A stretch of 64,000 nucleotides of DNA from Cupriavidus sp. UYMMa02A (GTDB lineage: Bacteria > Pseudomonadota > Gammaproteobacteria > Burkholderiales > Burkholderiaceae), in NCBI GenBank assembly GCA_001725945.1, contig LRMT01000041.1:1-64000 (forward strand). Reading direction: 5' to 3'. Shown here in pieces: positions 11,081 through 21,628 of the stretch. Under the pieces are notes generated by a model. The model was given only the letters and a program-made list of their open reading frames with translations, made no database searches and was not told the DNA's origin. The translations under genes and the position numbers were made by a program. Numbering within the stretch: position 1 is the stretch's first letter; the number at the start of each line of letters is the position of its first letter.

Positions 11081-11118
11081 CACCCCAAGGGTTGGATCGG
11101 TGTCCAACTCTTGGGGTG
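11081..11118 (-). terminator. Rho-independent terminator after the TRAP operon
   Basis: A 16-base stem (one G-T wobble) with a 6-base loop: CACCCCAAGGGTTGGA pairs with TCCAACTCTTGGGGTG. Read on the minus strand the stem is followed by GTTTTTC, so it best terminates the TRAP transporter genes. Lying between convergent genes, it may also stop transcription from the glucosidase gene. Confidence 0.8.
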
Positions 11119-11163
11119 CAGTTCAAACAGGCGGGGCCTTTGAGTTCCTTCCCGGAACCAGGA

Positions 11164-12846
11164 CTACTTCTTCTTCTCGAACTCGAACGTCGGCGCCGTG
11201 GACTCGCCGTCCGCCGGTGCCGCAGGAAGCTCCAGCGTGCCGCCGCCAGGCGCGGGTGCACTTGCCGCAGGCCGTTCTCCCTGCAGGTCGATCGACAGAT
11301 CACGTGTCGTGTGACGGTCCTGTACCTTCCCCGTACCCGTGCTGACGACACCGGGGAAGACGATGATCAGGGCGACCATGATCAACTGTATGAACACGAA
11401 CGGCACCGATCCCCAGTAGATGTCGGAGGTCTTCACCTCGCGCGGGGCGACCGAGCGCAGGTAGAACAGCGAGAAGCCGAACGGCGGGTGCATGAACGAC
11501 GTCTGCATGTTGACGGCCAGCAGTACCCCGAACCAGATCAGGTCGATGCCGAGCTTGTCGGCCACCGGGCCGACCAGCGGCACGAGAATGAACGCCAGTT
11601 CGAAGAAGTCGAGGAAGAACGCCAGCACGAAGAACAGGATGTTCACCGCGATCAGGAAGCCGGTCTGCCGCCGGGCAGGGCAGTCAGCAGGTGTTCCACC
11701 CAGATATGGCCATCCACGCCATAGAAGGTCAGCGAGAACACGCGTGCGCCGATCAGGATGAAGATCACGAACGCAGACAGCTTGAGCGTGGATTCCATGG
11801 CCTGTTTGGTCAGGCCGAGGTTGAGGCGCCGCTTGATCATGGCCAGGATGAGCGCGCCCAGCGCACCCATGCCGCCGCCTTCGGTCGGCGTTGCCACGCC
11901 GATGAAGATCGTGCCCAGCACGAGGAAGATCAGGGCCAGCGGCGGAATCAGCACGAAGGTGACCTTCTCGGCCATCTTCGACAGCAGCCCGAGCTTGAGC
12001 CCGCGGTTGATGACGGCCACCACGAAGGCGAACACGATGGCAGCGCGACCGAGATCACGAGGCGTTCATCGAGCGGGGCTTCGGGCTTGTAGTACTTGTC
12101 CGCCACGACGCCCACGGCTACCGAAAGCGCGGTCAGCACCAGGACCGAGGCGGCTCCGCTCTTGCCGCTCGATTCGCGGAATACGCGGGCTTCGGGCGGC
12201 AGGGCCGGCGCGGCCGCGGGCTTGATCACGGTCAGCAGCAGCACATAGGCCATGTACATGCCGGTCAGGATCAGGCCAGGCAGGAACGCACCCTTGTACA
12301 TGTCGCCGACCGAGCGCCCGAGCTGGTCAGCCAGCACGATCAGCACCAGCGACGGCGGGATGATCTGGGCAAGCGTGCCGGAAGCGCGATCACGCCCGAG
12401 GCAAGCCGCTTGTCGTACTTGTACTTCAGCATCAGCGGCAGCGAGATCAGGCCCATCGAAATGACCGATGCAGCCACCACGCCCGTGGTCGCGGCCAGCA
12501 GGGCACCGACAAAGATCACCGCATAGGCCAGGCCGCCGCGGATCGGGCCGAACAACTGCCCGATGGTGTCGAGCAGGTCTTCAGCCATGCCCGAGCGCTC
12601 CAGTATCAGCCCCATGAAGGTGAAGAACGGGATGGCCAGCAGCGTGTCGTTCTCGATGATGCCGAACAGGCGGCTTGGGAGCGCCTGCAGCAGTGCGGAC
12701 GGAAGCAGGCCAAGCTCGATGCCGACAAAGGCGAACAACAGGCCGTTTGCCGCCAGCGCGAAGGCGATCGGAAAGCCGGACAGCAGGAAGACAACGAGAG
12801 AGGCGAACATGATTGGCGCCATGTTCGCGATCAGGAATTGCGTCAT
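11164..12846 (-). CDS. dctM: TRAP transporter large permease, DctM type (three frame breaks)
   Basis: Twelve-helix ion-coupled permease of a tripartite periplasmic-binding-protein-dependent transporter, about 560 residues. The start [20 protein letters not shown] is followed by [40 protein letters not shown] and [20 protein letters not shown], which are typical DctM. A long central insert ([16 protein letters not shown] through [15 protein letters not shown]) resembles the TakP/FcbT subgroup. Breaks lie near 12382, 12045 and 11670. After the last break the protein resumes [20 protein letters not shown] and ends in a Pro/Ala-rich tail, EFEKKK. It follows dctQ by 12 bases. No dctP substrate-binding gene is seen in the window, so the substrate is open. 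Confidence 0.88.
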
Positions 12847-12858
12847 TTCGCGCGCCTC

Positions 12859-13457
12859 TTATTGTTTTGTAGTCGGACCGGACTGATTGGCCTGAATGAT
12901 CGCCACCATGTCTTCCGACGGCTCGTGGGCGTGCTTGCGGAATGCGGAGAAGGGCAGTTCGCCCTTCAGGTAGGCGAAGCGCTTGATGAGCTCCGACAGT
13001 CCCTGCAGGATCATCAGCAGGAACCCTGCCACGATCAGGAACTTGGCGGGCCAGCGGATCAAGCCGCCGGCGTGCCAGACATTTCATGGCCGGCGTAAGA
13101 CAGCCAGAAATAGGGAATGGAGAGCCAGAGGATGATGATGCTGATCGGCAGCAGGAAGAAGAGAATGCCGAAGATGTCGATCCAGACCTGGGTCCGTTCC
13201 GAAAACCGGCCCGCAATGACATCGATGCGCACATGCTCGTCGGATCGCAGCGTATAGGGCGCGCCGAGCAGGAACACCGCGGCGAACATATACCACTGCA
13301 GTTCGAGCCAGGCATTGGAACTGACGCTGAATGAGTAGCGGACGATGGCGTTGCCTGCGCAGACCAGTACGGCCAGCAGGATCAGCCATTTCGCCCACTG
13401 CCCGATGAACGCATTCACGGCATCGATAAGCCGTGACAGCCTCATGAGGAAAGACAT
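12859..13457 (-). CDS. dctQ: TRAP transporter small permease, DctQ type (one frame break)
   Basis: Four-helix small membrane subunit that pairs with DctM. It begins MSFLMRLSRLIDAVNAFIGQ. Family features include WLILLAVLVCAGNAIVRY, WLELQWYMFAAVFLLGAPYT and SDEHVRIDVI. The frame breaks near 13065 and resumes RWPAKFLIVAGFLLMILQG, which supplies the fourth helix. The stop at 12859 is 12 bases before dctM, so the two form one transcript on the minus strand. Length of about 199 residues is normal for the long-DctQ subgroup. Confidence 0.88.
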
Positions 13458-13611
13458 GTGATCGTCCTAATTTTCGGATACGGGGGTGGCGCAATAGTCT
13501 ACGGCGTCATGCATCACTATCGCTAGGGTAATTCCCCAGTAAGTCACATTTAGCGATGCGTTGGCACCGGTATGGTGCATATTTCCGATTTTCTGGCGAT
13601 TGTCGGCCGAT

Positions 13612-13644
13612 AAAAAACGGGGAGAGCCAGTGCTCTCCCCGTTT
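13612..13644 (-). terminator. Rho-independent terminator of argH
   Basis: Perfect 13-base stem AAACGGGGAGAGC / GCTCTCCCCGTTT with a CAGT loop at 13615-13644. On the minus strand it is followed by TTTTTTA. It lies 40 bases past the argH stop. Confidence 0.9.
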
Positions 13645-13683
13645 GGGTTCTGCCGTCGCAAGGCGCCGGCGGGTATGGTTGGA

Positions 13684-15099
13684 TCAGTTGCCGAGCGCTT
13701 GCGTGCCGCGGCAATGGCTGCACGCACCTGGTCCGGTGCTGTGCCGCCGATATGGTTGCGCGCGGCAACCGAGCCTTCGAGCGTCAGCACGCCATGCACA
13801 TCGTCGCCGATTAGAGCGGCCTTGTCGCCGAGGCCCGAGACTTCGCGCAGCTCGGCCACGCTCAGGTCGGCCAGGTCGCAGTTGCGGCTGTCGCAGGCGC
13901 GCACGGCGTGGGCCACGGCTTCGTGCGCGTCGCGGAACGGCAGGCCCTTCTTGACCAGGTAGTCGGCCAGGTCGGTGGCGGTGGCGTAGCCTGCAGCGCG
14001 GCGGCGCGCATGGCTTCCGGCTTGACCGTAATGCCCGGCACCATGTCGGCGAAGATGCGCAGCGTGTCGACCACGGTATCGACGGTGTCGAACAGCGGTT
14101 CCTTGTCTTCCTGGTTGTCCTTGTTGTAGGCCAGCGGCTGGCCCTTCATCAGGGTCAGCAGGCCGATCAGGTGGCCGTTGACGCGGCCGGTCTTGCCGCG
14201 GGCGAGTTCGGGCACGTCGGGGTTCTTCTTCTGCGGCATGATCGAGCTGCCGGTGCAGAAGCGGTCGGCGATGTCGATGAAGCGACGCGCGGGCTCATCC
14301 ACAGTACCAGCTCTTCCGAGAAGCGCGAGACGTGCGTCATCACCAGCGCGGCGGCGGCGCAGAATTCGATGGCGAAGTCGCGGTCGGAGACGGCGTCCAG
14401 CGAGTTGCGGCACACGCCGTCAAAGCCAAGCTGCTGCGCGACGAATTCGCGGTCGATCGGGTAGCTCGTGCCGGCCAGGGCCGCGGCGCCCAGCGGCAGG
14501 CGGTTGACGCGCTTGCGGCAATCGGCCATGCGCTCGGCATCGCGCGTGAACATTTCGACGTAGGCCAGCAGGTGGTGGCCGAAGGTCACGGGCTGCGCCA
14601 CCTGCAGGTGGGTGAAGCCCGGCAGGATGGTGTCGGCGTTCTGGTCGGCCAGGTCCAGCAGCGACACGCGCAGCGCGCCGAGCAGCGCGACGATGTTGTC
14701 GATCTCGCTGCGCAGCCACAGGCGGATGTCGGTCGCGACCTGGTCATTGCGCGAGCGGCCCGTGTGCAGGCGCTTGCCGGCATCGCCGACCAGCGCCGTC
14801 AGGCGCGCCTCGATGTTCAGGTGGACGTCTTCCAGGTCCAGCTTCCATTCGAAGCTGCCGGCCTCGATTTCGCCCTGGATCTGCGCCATGCCGCGCGCGA
14901 TCTCGGCGCGGTCGGCCTCGGCGATGATGCCTTGCTTGGCCAGCATGGCCGCATGCGCCAGCGACCCCTGGATGTCGAACAGGGCCAGGCGCTTGTCGAA
15001 GAACACCGAGGCGGTGTAGCGCTTCACCAGGTCGGACATCGGTTCGGAGAAGCGGGCGGACCAGGCTTCGCCTTTCTTGGCAAGTTGGGAGGTCGTCAT
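13684..15099 (-). CDS. argH: Argininosuccinate lyase (three frame breaks)
   Basis: Last step of arginine synthesis: argininosuccinate to arginine and fumarate. The start chosen is [20 protein letters not shown] at 15099. Conserved parts include [40 protein letters not shown] and the superfamily signature [20 protein letters not shown] with the catalytic Ser. Breaks fall near 14290, 13997 and 13698. With the last corrected the protein ends [19 protein letters not shown] and stops TGA at 13684. Three single-base losses equal one codon, which suggests read errors in an essential biosynthetic gene rather than decay. A strong terminator follows. Confidence 0.94.
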
Positions 15100-15238
15100 G
15101 GACGTCAGGGCTGTGGCTCGCGCGGCGTGCGGCCGGTGCATGACCATGCGGGGCGGGCGCGAGCGGATTTCGGGGAAACGGTGATTATATCGCCCGCGCG
15201 GGCCGCGACGGCGGTTGCCGGGCCGGTGAGGGATCGCT

Positions 15239-15961
15239 TCACAGCGGCGAGTGGATCAGCGGTCCCTTGAAGACGACGGGACCGCTCGGACCGTCGGGGT
15301 TTGTCGATCCGCCCGGCGGCTCCACGCTGACCGCAAGGGCCGGGGCGGCTGCGGGGAACCGGTCCAGCGCAAGGCGCGCCGCCCGCTCGCGGCCGATCAC
15401 GCCAAGCGATTGCGGCTTGCCGCCCTCGGGCAGCGCCCACAATTGCAGCACCTGCCCGCCGGGCAGGACCGTATCGTCGAGCCTTTGCACCAGCAACCGG
15501 CGCGCCGCGGCATCCCAGGACACCAGCAAGGCGGGTCTGGATTGTGCGTTGTTCAGCACGGCCAGGACAGTGGCCTCGGCGGGCTGGCGCTGCGCCATCT
15601 GCGCGCCAATTCCGGCGGCGAGCACCGCGACGACGGTCATGGCCGCCGCGGCGCCGCGCCAGAAAGTCGGAGCCTCCCACAGCTTCTGCCACCATGGCGA
15701 GGCCGCCGGCTCATGCGGCGGCACCGGCTTCCAGCCGAGTCGCTGCTCGATGCCGCACCATACCGCTTCCACCGGCTCCGAAGCCGGCTGCAGCTCGGCC
15801 ATGCCGGACAGCCTGACCTGCCAGTGACCGATCGCGGCACGCACCGCCGGCTCCTCGCGCGCAAGCTGCTCCATCCGTCGCCGCGCGCCACCGCGCAGCA
15901 CGCCGAGCGCGTACTGGGCCGCCATGCGATCGAGCAGCGCGGGGTGGCGATTCAGTCTCAT
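15239..15961 (-). CDS. RskA-like anti-sigma factor
   Basis: Intact 240-residue single-pass membrane regulator starting [20 protein letters not shown]. The cytoplasmic N-terminal part ([20 protein letters not shown]) resembles the anti-sigma-K sigma-binding domain. A membrane helix [20 protein letters not shown] sits near residue 105, and the periplasmic part ([36 protein letters not shown]) matches the RskA C-terminal domain. The start overlaps the stop of the sigma factor gene as ATGA, indicating translational coupling. It presumably holds the sigma factor inactive until a periplasmic signal. Confidence 0.85.
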   Translation of the reverse strand: MRLNRHPALLDRMAAQYALGVLRGGARRRMEQLAREEPAVRAAIGHWQVRLSGMAELQPASEPVEAVWCGIEQRLGWKPVPPHEPAASPWWQKLWEAPTFWRGAAAAMTVVAVLAAGIGAQMAQRQPAEATVLAVLNNAQSRPALLVSWDAAARRLLVQRLDDTVLPGGQVLQLWALPEGGKPQSLGVIGRERAARLALDRFPAAAPALAVSVEPPGGSTNPDGPSGPVVFKGPLIHSPL

Positions 15962-16556
15962 GGCGCACCTTCCAGGCAGGTGCGCAGGCGCTCCAGGCCG
16001 CGTCGGATCCACGACTTGACGGTGCCCAGCGGCGCGCGCAGCCGCTGGGCGAGCTCGGCGTGGCTCAGGTCCTGCAGGTAGGCCAGGACGATGGCCTGGC
16101 GCTGGGCCTGCTCCAGCCGCTGCAGGCAGCGGTTCAGCGCGCGCGCTGTTGGCTGGCCAGCGCGAGTTCCGCCGGGCCGGCGGCGTCGTCGGCCAGCCAT
16201 TCGCCAAGGGATTCATCGAGCTCCACGGTCTGGGGCAGGCGGGCGGCGGCCGCGCGGCGCAGGCAGTCGAGCGCGCGGTTGCGAACGATGGTGGTCATCC
16301 AGGTCATTGGCGCGGCCACATGCGGCCGGTAGTCGCCGGCGTGGTGCCAGATACTGACAAAGCTTTCCTGCACGGCATCCTCCGCCCAGTCGCGTCTGCC
16401 AGTAATACGCAGCGCAAGGCCGAACAGTTTCGTCGCAGTGTGCTCATAGAGTTCGCGCAGTGCCTGACGGTCGCCAAGCGCCACCGCCTGCAGCCACGCC
16501 GCCATCCGGTCGTTGTCGGCCGACGGGGCAAAGGACGGTTCGGGAGCAGGGGGCAC
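15958..16556 (-). CDS. ECF RNA polymerase sigma factor, SigK-like (one frame break)
   Basis: About 199 residues, start GTG at 16556 behind AAGGAA. Region 2 reads ALRELYEHTATKLFGLALRI, WAEDAVQESFVSIWHHAGDY and PMTWMTTIVRNRALDCLRR. The frame breaks near 16145. Region 4 reads QRQAIVLAYLQDLSHAELAQ then APLGTVKSWIRRGLERLR, a helix-turn-helix. It overlaps the anti-sigma gene by 4 bases. A ferritin-like exported protein gene diverges 132 bases away and may be a target of the regulon. Confidence 0.88.
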
Positions 16557-16688
16557 GTGGTGGTTCCTTGCGGAAGGCTCTGCCCGATTATAGGCAGCGT
16601 GGCTGCATCCGATTGCCGGGCGGTTGCGTAAAAGGATCAGGCGATCCGCGCGGCGGACGCCGTCCCCGCATTCTCAAAGGAGAAAATC

Positions 16689-17315
16689 ATGGACCGCATG
16701 CCCACGACGCCGGTACGCCGGCTGGTTCTACCCGCAGACGATTCCATTGCCGCCTTGCCCGACGAACGCCGGCGCGGCCTGCTCAAGGTGCCGGGCCTGT
16801 TCGCGCTCGGTTCGCTTGCCGTGCTGAGCCTGGGCGAGTCGATGCCGGCCTGGGCGCAGACGCAGTCAGGCAGCACGAAAGACGACATCGGCATCCTCAA
16901 TGTGGCGCTCGGCCTGGAGTACCAGGCGATTGCTGCCTACCAGGTGGGGGCGGAAAGCGGCCTGCTGCAGAAGCCCGTGCTTGATACGGCGGTGAAGTTC
17001 CAGACTCACCACAAGGCCCATGCGCAGGTGCTGGCCAGCACGGTATCGAAGCTGGGCGGCTCGCCGGTGATGGCGAAGAAGCCGTCCGAGTATGCGTTCC
17101 CGACCGGCCAGCTCAAGACACAGGCGGATGTGCTGCGCTTTGCCGCGGGGCTGGAGAAGGGCGCTACCGCCGCGTACCTTGGCGTGCTGCCGAATTTCTA
17201 TAACCGGGATCTCACCAAGGCGGCGGGCAGCATCCTCGGCGACGAGGCCATGCACTGGGCGGTGCTGCTGCAGGCATTGGGGGAAGACCCGGTGCCGGGG
17301 GCGTTTGTCGGCTGA
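16689..17315 (+). CDS. Ferritin-like domain protein, exported
   Basis: Intact, 208 residues, start ATG at 16689 with AAGGAG upstream. An Arg-rich stretch (DERRRGLLKVPG) and a hydrophobic run ending PAWAQ look like a Tat-type signal, though without a perfect twin-Arg consensus. The mature four-helix part carries regularly spaced acidic and His residues: LEYQAIAAYQVGAES, THHKAHAQVL, LEKGATAAYLG and GDEAMHWAVLLQALGEDP, consistent with a di-iron ferritin-like bundle. Its divergent placement from an ECF sigma/anti-sigma pair suggests a periplasmic oxidative or metal stress role. The biochemical function of this group is not known to me. Confidence 0.8.
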   Translation: MDRMPTTPVRRLVLPADDSIAALPDERRRGLLKVPGLFALGSLAVLSLGESMPAWAQTQSGSTKDDIGILNVALGLEYQAIAAYQVGAESGLLQKPVLDTAVKFQTHHKAHAQVLASTVSKLGGSPVMAKKPSEYAFPTGQLKTQADVLRFAAGLEKGATAAYLGVLPNFYNRDLTKAAGSILGDEAMHWAVLLQALGEDPVPGAFVG

Positions 17316-17348
17316 ACGACGGCGCTGCCCACTTGCAGTGGGTTTGCT

Positions 17349-17474
17349 CCCCTCTCCCGCTGGGCGGGAGAGGGGCCGGGGGAGAGGGCCAGAGCTTCCA
17401 CGAAGTCACCGCCTTTGCAATTGCCAACGCCGGCCCTCTCCCCCAACCCCTCTCCCACTACGCGGGAGAGGGGA
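17349..17474. repeat. REP/BIME-like palindromic repeat, copy 2
   Basis: Same structure as the copy at 5514-5640: CCCTCTCCC hairpins at both ends (GGGAGAGGGG, then CCCTCTCCCCCAACCCC and GCGGGAGAGGGGAG) with CCACGAAGTC and ATTGCCAA in the centre. It lies between the convergent ferritin-like gene and ppc. Confidence 0.8.
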
Positions 17475-17513
17475 GCACGCCACCGGTGAGGCGACGACGC
17501 TAGCGGAAGATAC

Positions 17514-20500
17514 TCAACCCGTATTGCGCAACCCCGCCGCCACCCCGTTGATGGTCAGGTGGATACCGCGGCGAATGCGGATATCGTCCCCGTCCTTGCC
17601 CGAGCGGAAGCGCTTGAGCAGTTCGACCTGCATGTGGTTGAGCGGGTCCAGGTAGGCGAAGCGGTTCTTGATCGAACGCGCGAGCAGCGGGTTGTCAGCC
17701 AGACGCTCCTGATGGCCGGTGACCAGCGCCAGCATCTCGCAGGTCAGGTGCCATTCCTTGCTGATGCGCGCGAACACGTTCTTGCGCAGGGCAGCATCGT
17801 CGCAAAGTTGCGCATAGCGCGAGGCCACTGCGAGGTCGGTCTTGGCCAGCACCATGTCCATATTGGACAGCAGCGTGGAGAAGAACGGCCAGGTCTTGAC
17901 CATCTTGCGCAGCGTCGCCACGGCCACCTTGCGCGCCTTTTCGTCGGGCGCGGTGTCCAGCAGCGACTTGACCGCGCTGCCGAAGCCGTACCAGCCCGGC
18001 AGCAGCAGCCGGCACTGGCCCCACGAGAAGCCCCACGGAATCGCGCGCAGGTCTTCGATGCGGCGGTTCTTTTTGTCCATCAGCTTGCGCGATGCCGGGC
18101 GCGACCCAAGGTTCAGGTCGGCGATCTCGGTGATCGGCGTGGTGGCGAAGAAGTAGTCCTTGAAGCCCGGGGTGTCGTACACCAGGTTCCGGTAGGCGCC
18201 GAAGGCGCGGTCGGACAGCTGCTGCATGATGCCTTCGAAGGTAGTCAGCTCCTTCGGTGCATTCTGCTGCGGCAGCAGCGAGGCTTCGAGCGTGGCGGCG
18301 ATCACCGTCTCCAGGTTGCGCCGGCCGATCTCGCCATTGGCGAACTTGCTGTTGATGATCTCGCCCTGCTCGGTCAGGCGGATCTGCCCGTTCACCGTGC
18401 CCGGCGGCTGCGACAGGATGGCCTGGTAGGTCGGGCCGCCGCCACGGCCAACCGTGCCGCCGCGCCCGTGGAACAGGCGCAGCTTGACCTTGCGCTGCTC
18501 GAACAGCTGCACCAGGGCCAGCTCGGCCTTGTACAGTTCCCATGTGGAGGTCAGGAAGCCGCCGTCCTTGTTGGAGTCGGAATAACCCAGCATCACCTCC
18601 TGCTCGACGCCGTGGTGCTCGATCACCGAATCGAAGCCAGGCAGGTCAAGCAGCGACTGCATGATGCCGGCGGCGTTCTGCAAGTCCTCGATGGTCTCGA
18701 ACAGCGGAATGACCATCAGCTCCATGCGCGCCGGGTCGGTCTTGCTGCCCAGCGTGCCCTGCAGCATGCCGGATTCCTTCTGCAGCAGCATGACCTCGAC
18801 CAGGTCGGACAGCGTTTCCGTGTGCGAGATGATGTAGTTGCGCGCCACGCGCTTGCCGTAGCGCGCGCGCAGTTCGCGCGCGGTCGCCAGGATGGCCAGT
18901 TCGTTGCGGGTCTGTTCCGAGTACTCGTGCCAGGGCAGCGTCAGCAGGCGCGGCTGGCGCAGTTCGGCCAGCAGCAGTTCGAGCTTGCGCGATTCCGGCA
19001 GCGCGGCGTAGTCCTTCTCGACGCCGCAGCGGCGAACAGCTCGGCAACGACAGCCTCGTGCACGTCCGACACCTGGCGCATATCGACCGATGCCAGGTGG
19101 AAGCCGAATACAGCGATGGCCCGCACGAGCGCATCGATGCGCGTGCTCGCCAGCGCGCGGCCGTGGTGGGCGCGCAGCGAGTCGATCACGATCTGCACGT
19201 CGGCGGCGAACGCTTCGGCGCTGCTGTACCGGCTCGGCGTCGGCCACAGGGTGGCGCGGCGCGGCGTGGCCGGTCAGCGCCACGCTGGTCGCGGCCAGGC
19301 GCGCGTAGATGCCGATCAGCGCGCGGCGGTAGGGCTCGTCGGCGCGGTGGGCGGAATGATCGGGGGACGCTTCGGCCAGCGCCAGCAACTCGGGACTGGC
19401 GTCGACCATCAGCGTCGACATCGACAGTTCGGCACCAAGCGCATGGACTTCGTCGAGGTACCAGCCCAGGATCATCTGCGACTGCTGGCCGGCGGCATGC
19501 GCGAGCGTTTCGGCCGTCACGTTCGGATTGCCATCGCGGTCACCGCCGATCCACGAGCCCATCTGCATGAACGGCGCCAGCGGCGCGGCTTCGGCCGCGG
19601 CGCCCTTGGTCTTGCGCGAGGCCGGGAAGATCGCGGCGATGTCCTCTTCCAGCTCGCTCATCAGTTGCGGGATGCCGTGCAGGAAGGTGGTGCGGTAGTA
19701 CGACAGCGCGTTGTCGATCTCGTCGGCCACCGTCAGGCGCGAGTCGCGCAGCATGCGGGTCTGCCACAGCGTGGTGACCTTGGCGCGCAGCTGCGCGGTG
19801 TTGCGGTCGCGTTCGCGCGCGGTCATCGGCAGGTCGCGCTCGGCCAGCAGGCGGGCGATCTCGCGCTCCGCGTCCAGGATGCTCTTGCGCTGGACTTCGG
19901 TCGGGTGCGCGGTCAGCACCGGCACGATCAGCGCCTCGTCCAGGAACTTGCGCAACTGCTTGCCGGTCACGCCGGCGGCGTCGATCTTCTCCAGCGCGTG
20001 CTGCAGGCTGCCGTCTTGCGGCGGCGAGCCGGCCAGCGCATGGATGCGGCGGCGGCGGTTGTGGTGCTGGTCCTCGGCAATATTGGCCAGGTGCGAGAAA
20101 TAGCTGAACGCGCGCACGACCTGGTTGGTCTGGTCGCGCGACAGGCGCTTGAGCAGACGGTCGAGCTCGGCGCCCGCGGCGCGGTCGTTCTCGCGGCGGA
20201 AACGCACGGCGGTCTGGCGGATGGTCTCGACCACCTCGAACGCGGCGTCGCCTTCCTGCTCGCGCAGGCATTCGCCGAGCAGGCGGCCCAGGAAGCGGAT
20301 GTCCTCGCGCAGCGGCAGGTCCTTGTCGGCGGCGGAGCGGCGGGCGGGGCCCGCGGCCATGGCGCCGTTGGTGGGCACGACCATCAGGTTTGCCTTCGAA
20401 ATCGGTTTGGGGGCGGTGGTCTTGGAAGCGGTCTTGCGGGTGGGGGCGCCGATTGCGTCACTCTGGCCTGAGGCCTGGGAGGGGACTTCTCGATTGGCCG

Positions 20501-20534
20501 AGCGTCGGCCGGGGCGCGCAGCGTGCTGCGTCAT
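17514..20534 (-). CDS. ppc: Phosphoenolpyruvate carboxylase (compensated double frameshift)
   Basis: Carboxylates PEP to oxaloacetate, replenishing the TCA cycle. The start [20 protein letters not shown] at 20534 has AGAGGAG upstream; an earlier in-frame start at 20624 runs into hemC. About 1006 residues. Catalytic His segment [20 protein letters not shown], then [40 protein letters not shown] and [20 protein letters not shown]. The C-terminus ends with the conserved RNTG. The frame is open throughout, yet residues encoded from about 19230 to 19028 are nonsense. The neighbouring frame there gives proper PEPC sequence ([20 protein letters not shown]). So one extra base near 19230 and one lost near 19028 cancel out. 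Confidence 0.95.
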   Translation of the reverse strand: MTQHAARPGRRSANREVPSQASGQSDAIGAPTRKTASKTTAPKPISKANLMVVPTNGAMAAGPARRSAADKDLPLREDIRFLGRLLGECLREQEGDAAFEVVETIRQTAVRFRRENDRAAGAELDRLLKRLSRDQTNQVVRAFSYFSHLANIAEDQHHNRRRRIHALAGSPPQDGSLQHALEKIDAAGVTGKQLRKFLDEALIVPVLTAHPTEVQRKSILDAEREIARLLAERDLPMTARERDRNTAQLRAKVTTLWQTRMLRDSRLTVADEIDNALSYYRTTFLHGIPQLMSELEEDIAAIFPASRKTKGAAAEAAPLAPFMQMGSWIGGDRDGNPNVTAETLAHAAGQQSQMILGWYLDEVHALGAELSMSTLMVDASPELLALAEASPDHSAHRADEPYRRALIGIYARLAATSVALTGHAAPRHPVADAEPVQQRRSVRRRRADRDRLAARPPRPRAGEHAHRCARAGHRCIRLPPGIGRYAPGVGRARGCRCRAVRRCGVEKDYAALPESRKLELLLAELRQPRLLTLPWHEYSEQTRNELAILATARELRARYGKRVARNYIISHTETLSDLVEVMLLQKESGMLQGTLGSKTDPARMELMVIPLFETIEDLQNAAGIMQSLLDLPGFDSVIEHHGVEQEVMLGYSDSNKDGGFLTSTWELYKAELALVQLFEQRKVKLRLFHGRGGTVGRGGGPTYQAILSQPPGTVNGQIRLTEQGEIINSKFANGEIGRRNLETVIAATLEASLLPQQNAPKELTTFEGIMQQLSDRAFGAYRNLVYDTPGFKDYFFATTPITEIADLNLGSRPASRKLMDKKNRRIEDLRAIPWGFSWGQCRLLLPGWYGFGSAVKSLLDTAPDEKARKVAVATLRKMVKTWPFFSTLLSNMDMVLAKTDLAVASRYAQLCDDAALRKNVFARISKEWHLTCEMLALVTGHQERLADNPLLARSIKNRFAYLDPLNHMQVELLKRFRSGKDGDDIRIRRGIHLTINGVAAGLRNTG

Positions 20535-20614
20535 GCAATCTCCTCTTGCTCTACTTATGTCCGATGGTGCCGATGGTGCGGAGCGGCGATTGGGTCGCGT
20601 GCTACCATTGACGA

Positions 20615-21619
20615 ATGCAAGCATCCGCCTTTCCGACTTCTTCTACCGCCGTGTCCAGCAGCCTTCCACACAAGCTTGTCATTGCCTCCCGCGAGAGCCG
20701 TCTGGCCATGTGGCAGGCTGAACATGTGCGTGCTGCACTGCAACAATACTATCCCGCGTGCGATGTGTCCATTCTGGGCATGACCACGCGCGGAGACCAG
20801 ATTCTAGACCGGACTTTGTCGAAAGTCGGCGGAAAGGGTTTGTTTGTCAAAGAACTGGAATTCGCGATGGCCGAAGGCCGGGCCGATCTGGCGGTGCATT
20901 CGCTCAAGGATGTGCCCATGGAGCTGCCCGACGGCTTTGCGCTGGCCGCGGTGATGGAGCGCGAAGATCCGCGCGATGCGCTGGTGTCGTCCACCTTTGC
21001 TTCGCTCGACGAGATGCCGGCCGGCACGGTGGTGGGCACGTCCAGCCTGCGCCGCGAGGCCGCGCTGCGAGCACGCTACCCGCATCTGGTCATCAAGCCG
21101 CTGCGCGGCAATCTCGATACCCGCCTGGGCAAGCTGGATCGCGGCGAATACGGCGCGATCATCCTGGCTGCGGCCGGGCTCAAGCGCCTGGGCCTCGGCG
21201 ACCGCATCCGCGCGCTGATCGCGCCGGAAGCGTCGCTGCCGGCGGCAGGGCAGGGCGCGCTCGGCATCGAGATCCTGTCGACGCGTCCGGATATCGCCGG
21301 ATGGCTCGCGCCGCTGAACCATCAGCCGACCGCGCTTGCAGTCACGGCCGAACGGACCGTGTCGCGCATGCTGGGCGGCTCGTGCCAGGTTCCGCTGGCC
21401 GCGCATGCGCGCTGGGACGGTGGTCAACTGCGGCTCGAAGCCTTCGTGGCCATGCCCGATGGCACGCGCCAGACGCGCGCCACGGCTGCCGGTCCCGTGA
21501 CCGATGCCGCGGCGGCTGAAGCACTCGGCGAGTCCGCCGCGCGCGACCTGCTCGCGCAGGGCGCGGCGGATATTCTCGCCACGCTGGCCGAGACACCGGC
21601 TCCCCAAGATCCCGCCTGA
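20615..21619 (+). CDS. hemC: Hydroxymethylbilane synthase (porphobilinogen deaminase)
   Basis: Polymerises four porphobilinogens to hydroxymethylbilane in haem synthesis. Intact, 334 residues, first of hemC-hemD-hemX-hemY. Signatures: [54 protein letters not shown] with the catalytic Asp region, [17 protein letters not shown], and the cofactor-attachment Cys in [14 protein letters not shown]. The N-terminus of about 20 residues before the conserved core is longer than in E. coli, so a later start is possible, but the first core residues have no closer ATG. Divergent from ppc with 80 bases between. Confidence 0.95.
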   Translation: MQASAFPTSSTAVSSSLPHKLVIASRESRLAMWQAEHVRAALQQYYPACDVSILGMTTRGDQILDRTLSKVGGKGLFVKELEFAMAEGRADLAVHSLKDVPMELPDGFALAAVMEREDPRDALVSSTFASLDEMPAGTVVGTSSLRREAALRARYPHLVIKPLRGNLDTRLGKLDRGEYGAIILAAAGLKRLGLGDRIRALIAPEASLPAAGQGALGIEILSTRPDIAGWLAPLNHQPTALAVTAERTVSRMLGGSCQVPLAAHARWDGGQLRLEAFVAMPDGTRQTRATAAGPVTDAAAAEALGESAARDLLAQGAADILATLAETPAPQDPA

Positions 21620-21628
21620 GGCTGGCCC

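Noticed and set aside
14332-15270. A 312-codon plus-strand frame
   Set aside because: Antisense of argH with no recognisable motif.
19028-19230. Possible unusual insert in PEP carboxylase
   Set aside because: The odd Arg-rich stretch is just out-of-frame translation between two cancelling indels; the adjacent frame gives normal PEPC sequence.
17559-20471. A 970-codon open frame on the plus strand
   Set aside because: It is the antisense shadow of ppc, whose minus-strand sequence carries all PEP carboxylase motifs; the shadow has only low-complexity Arg/Gln/His-rich sequence.
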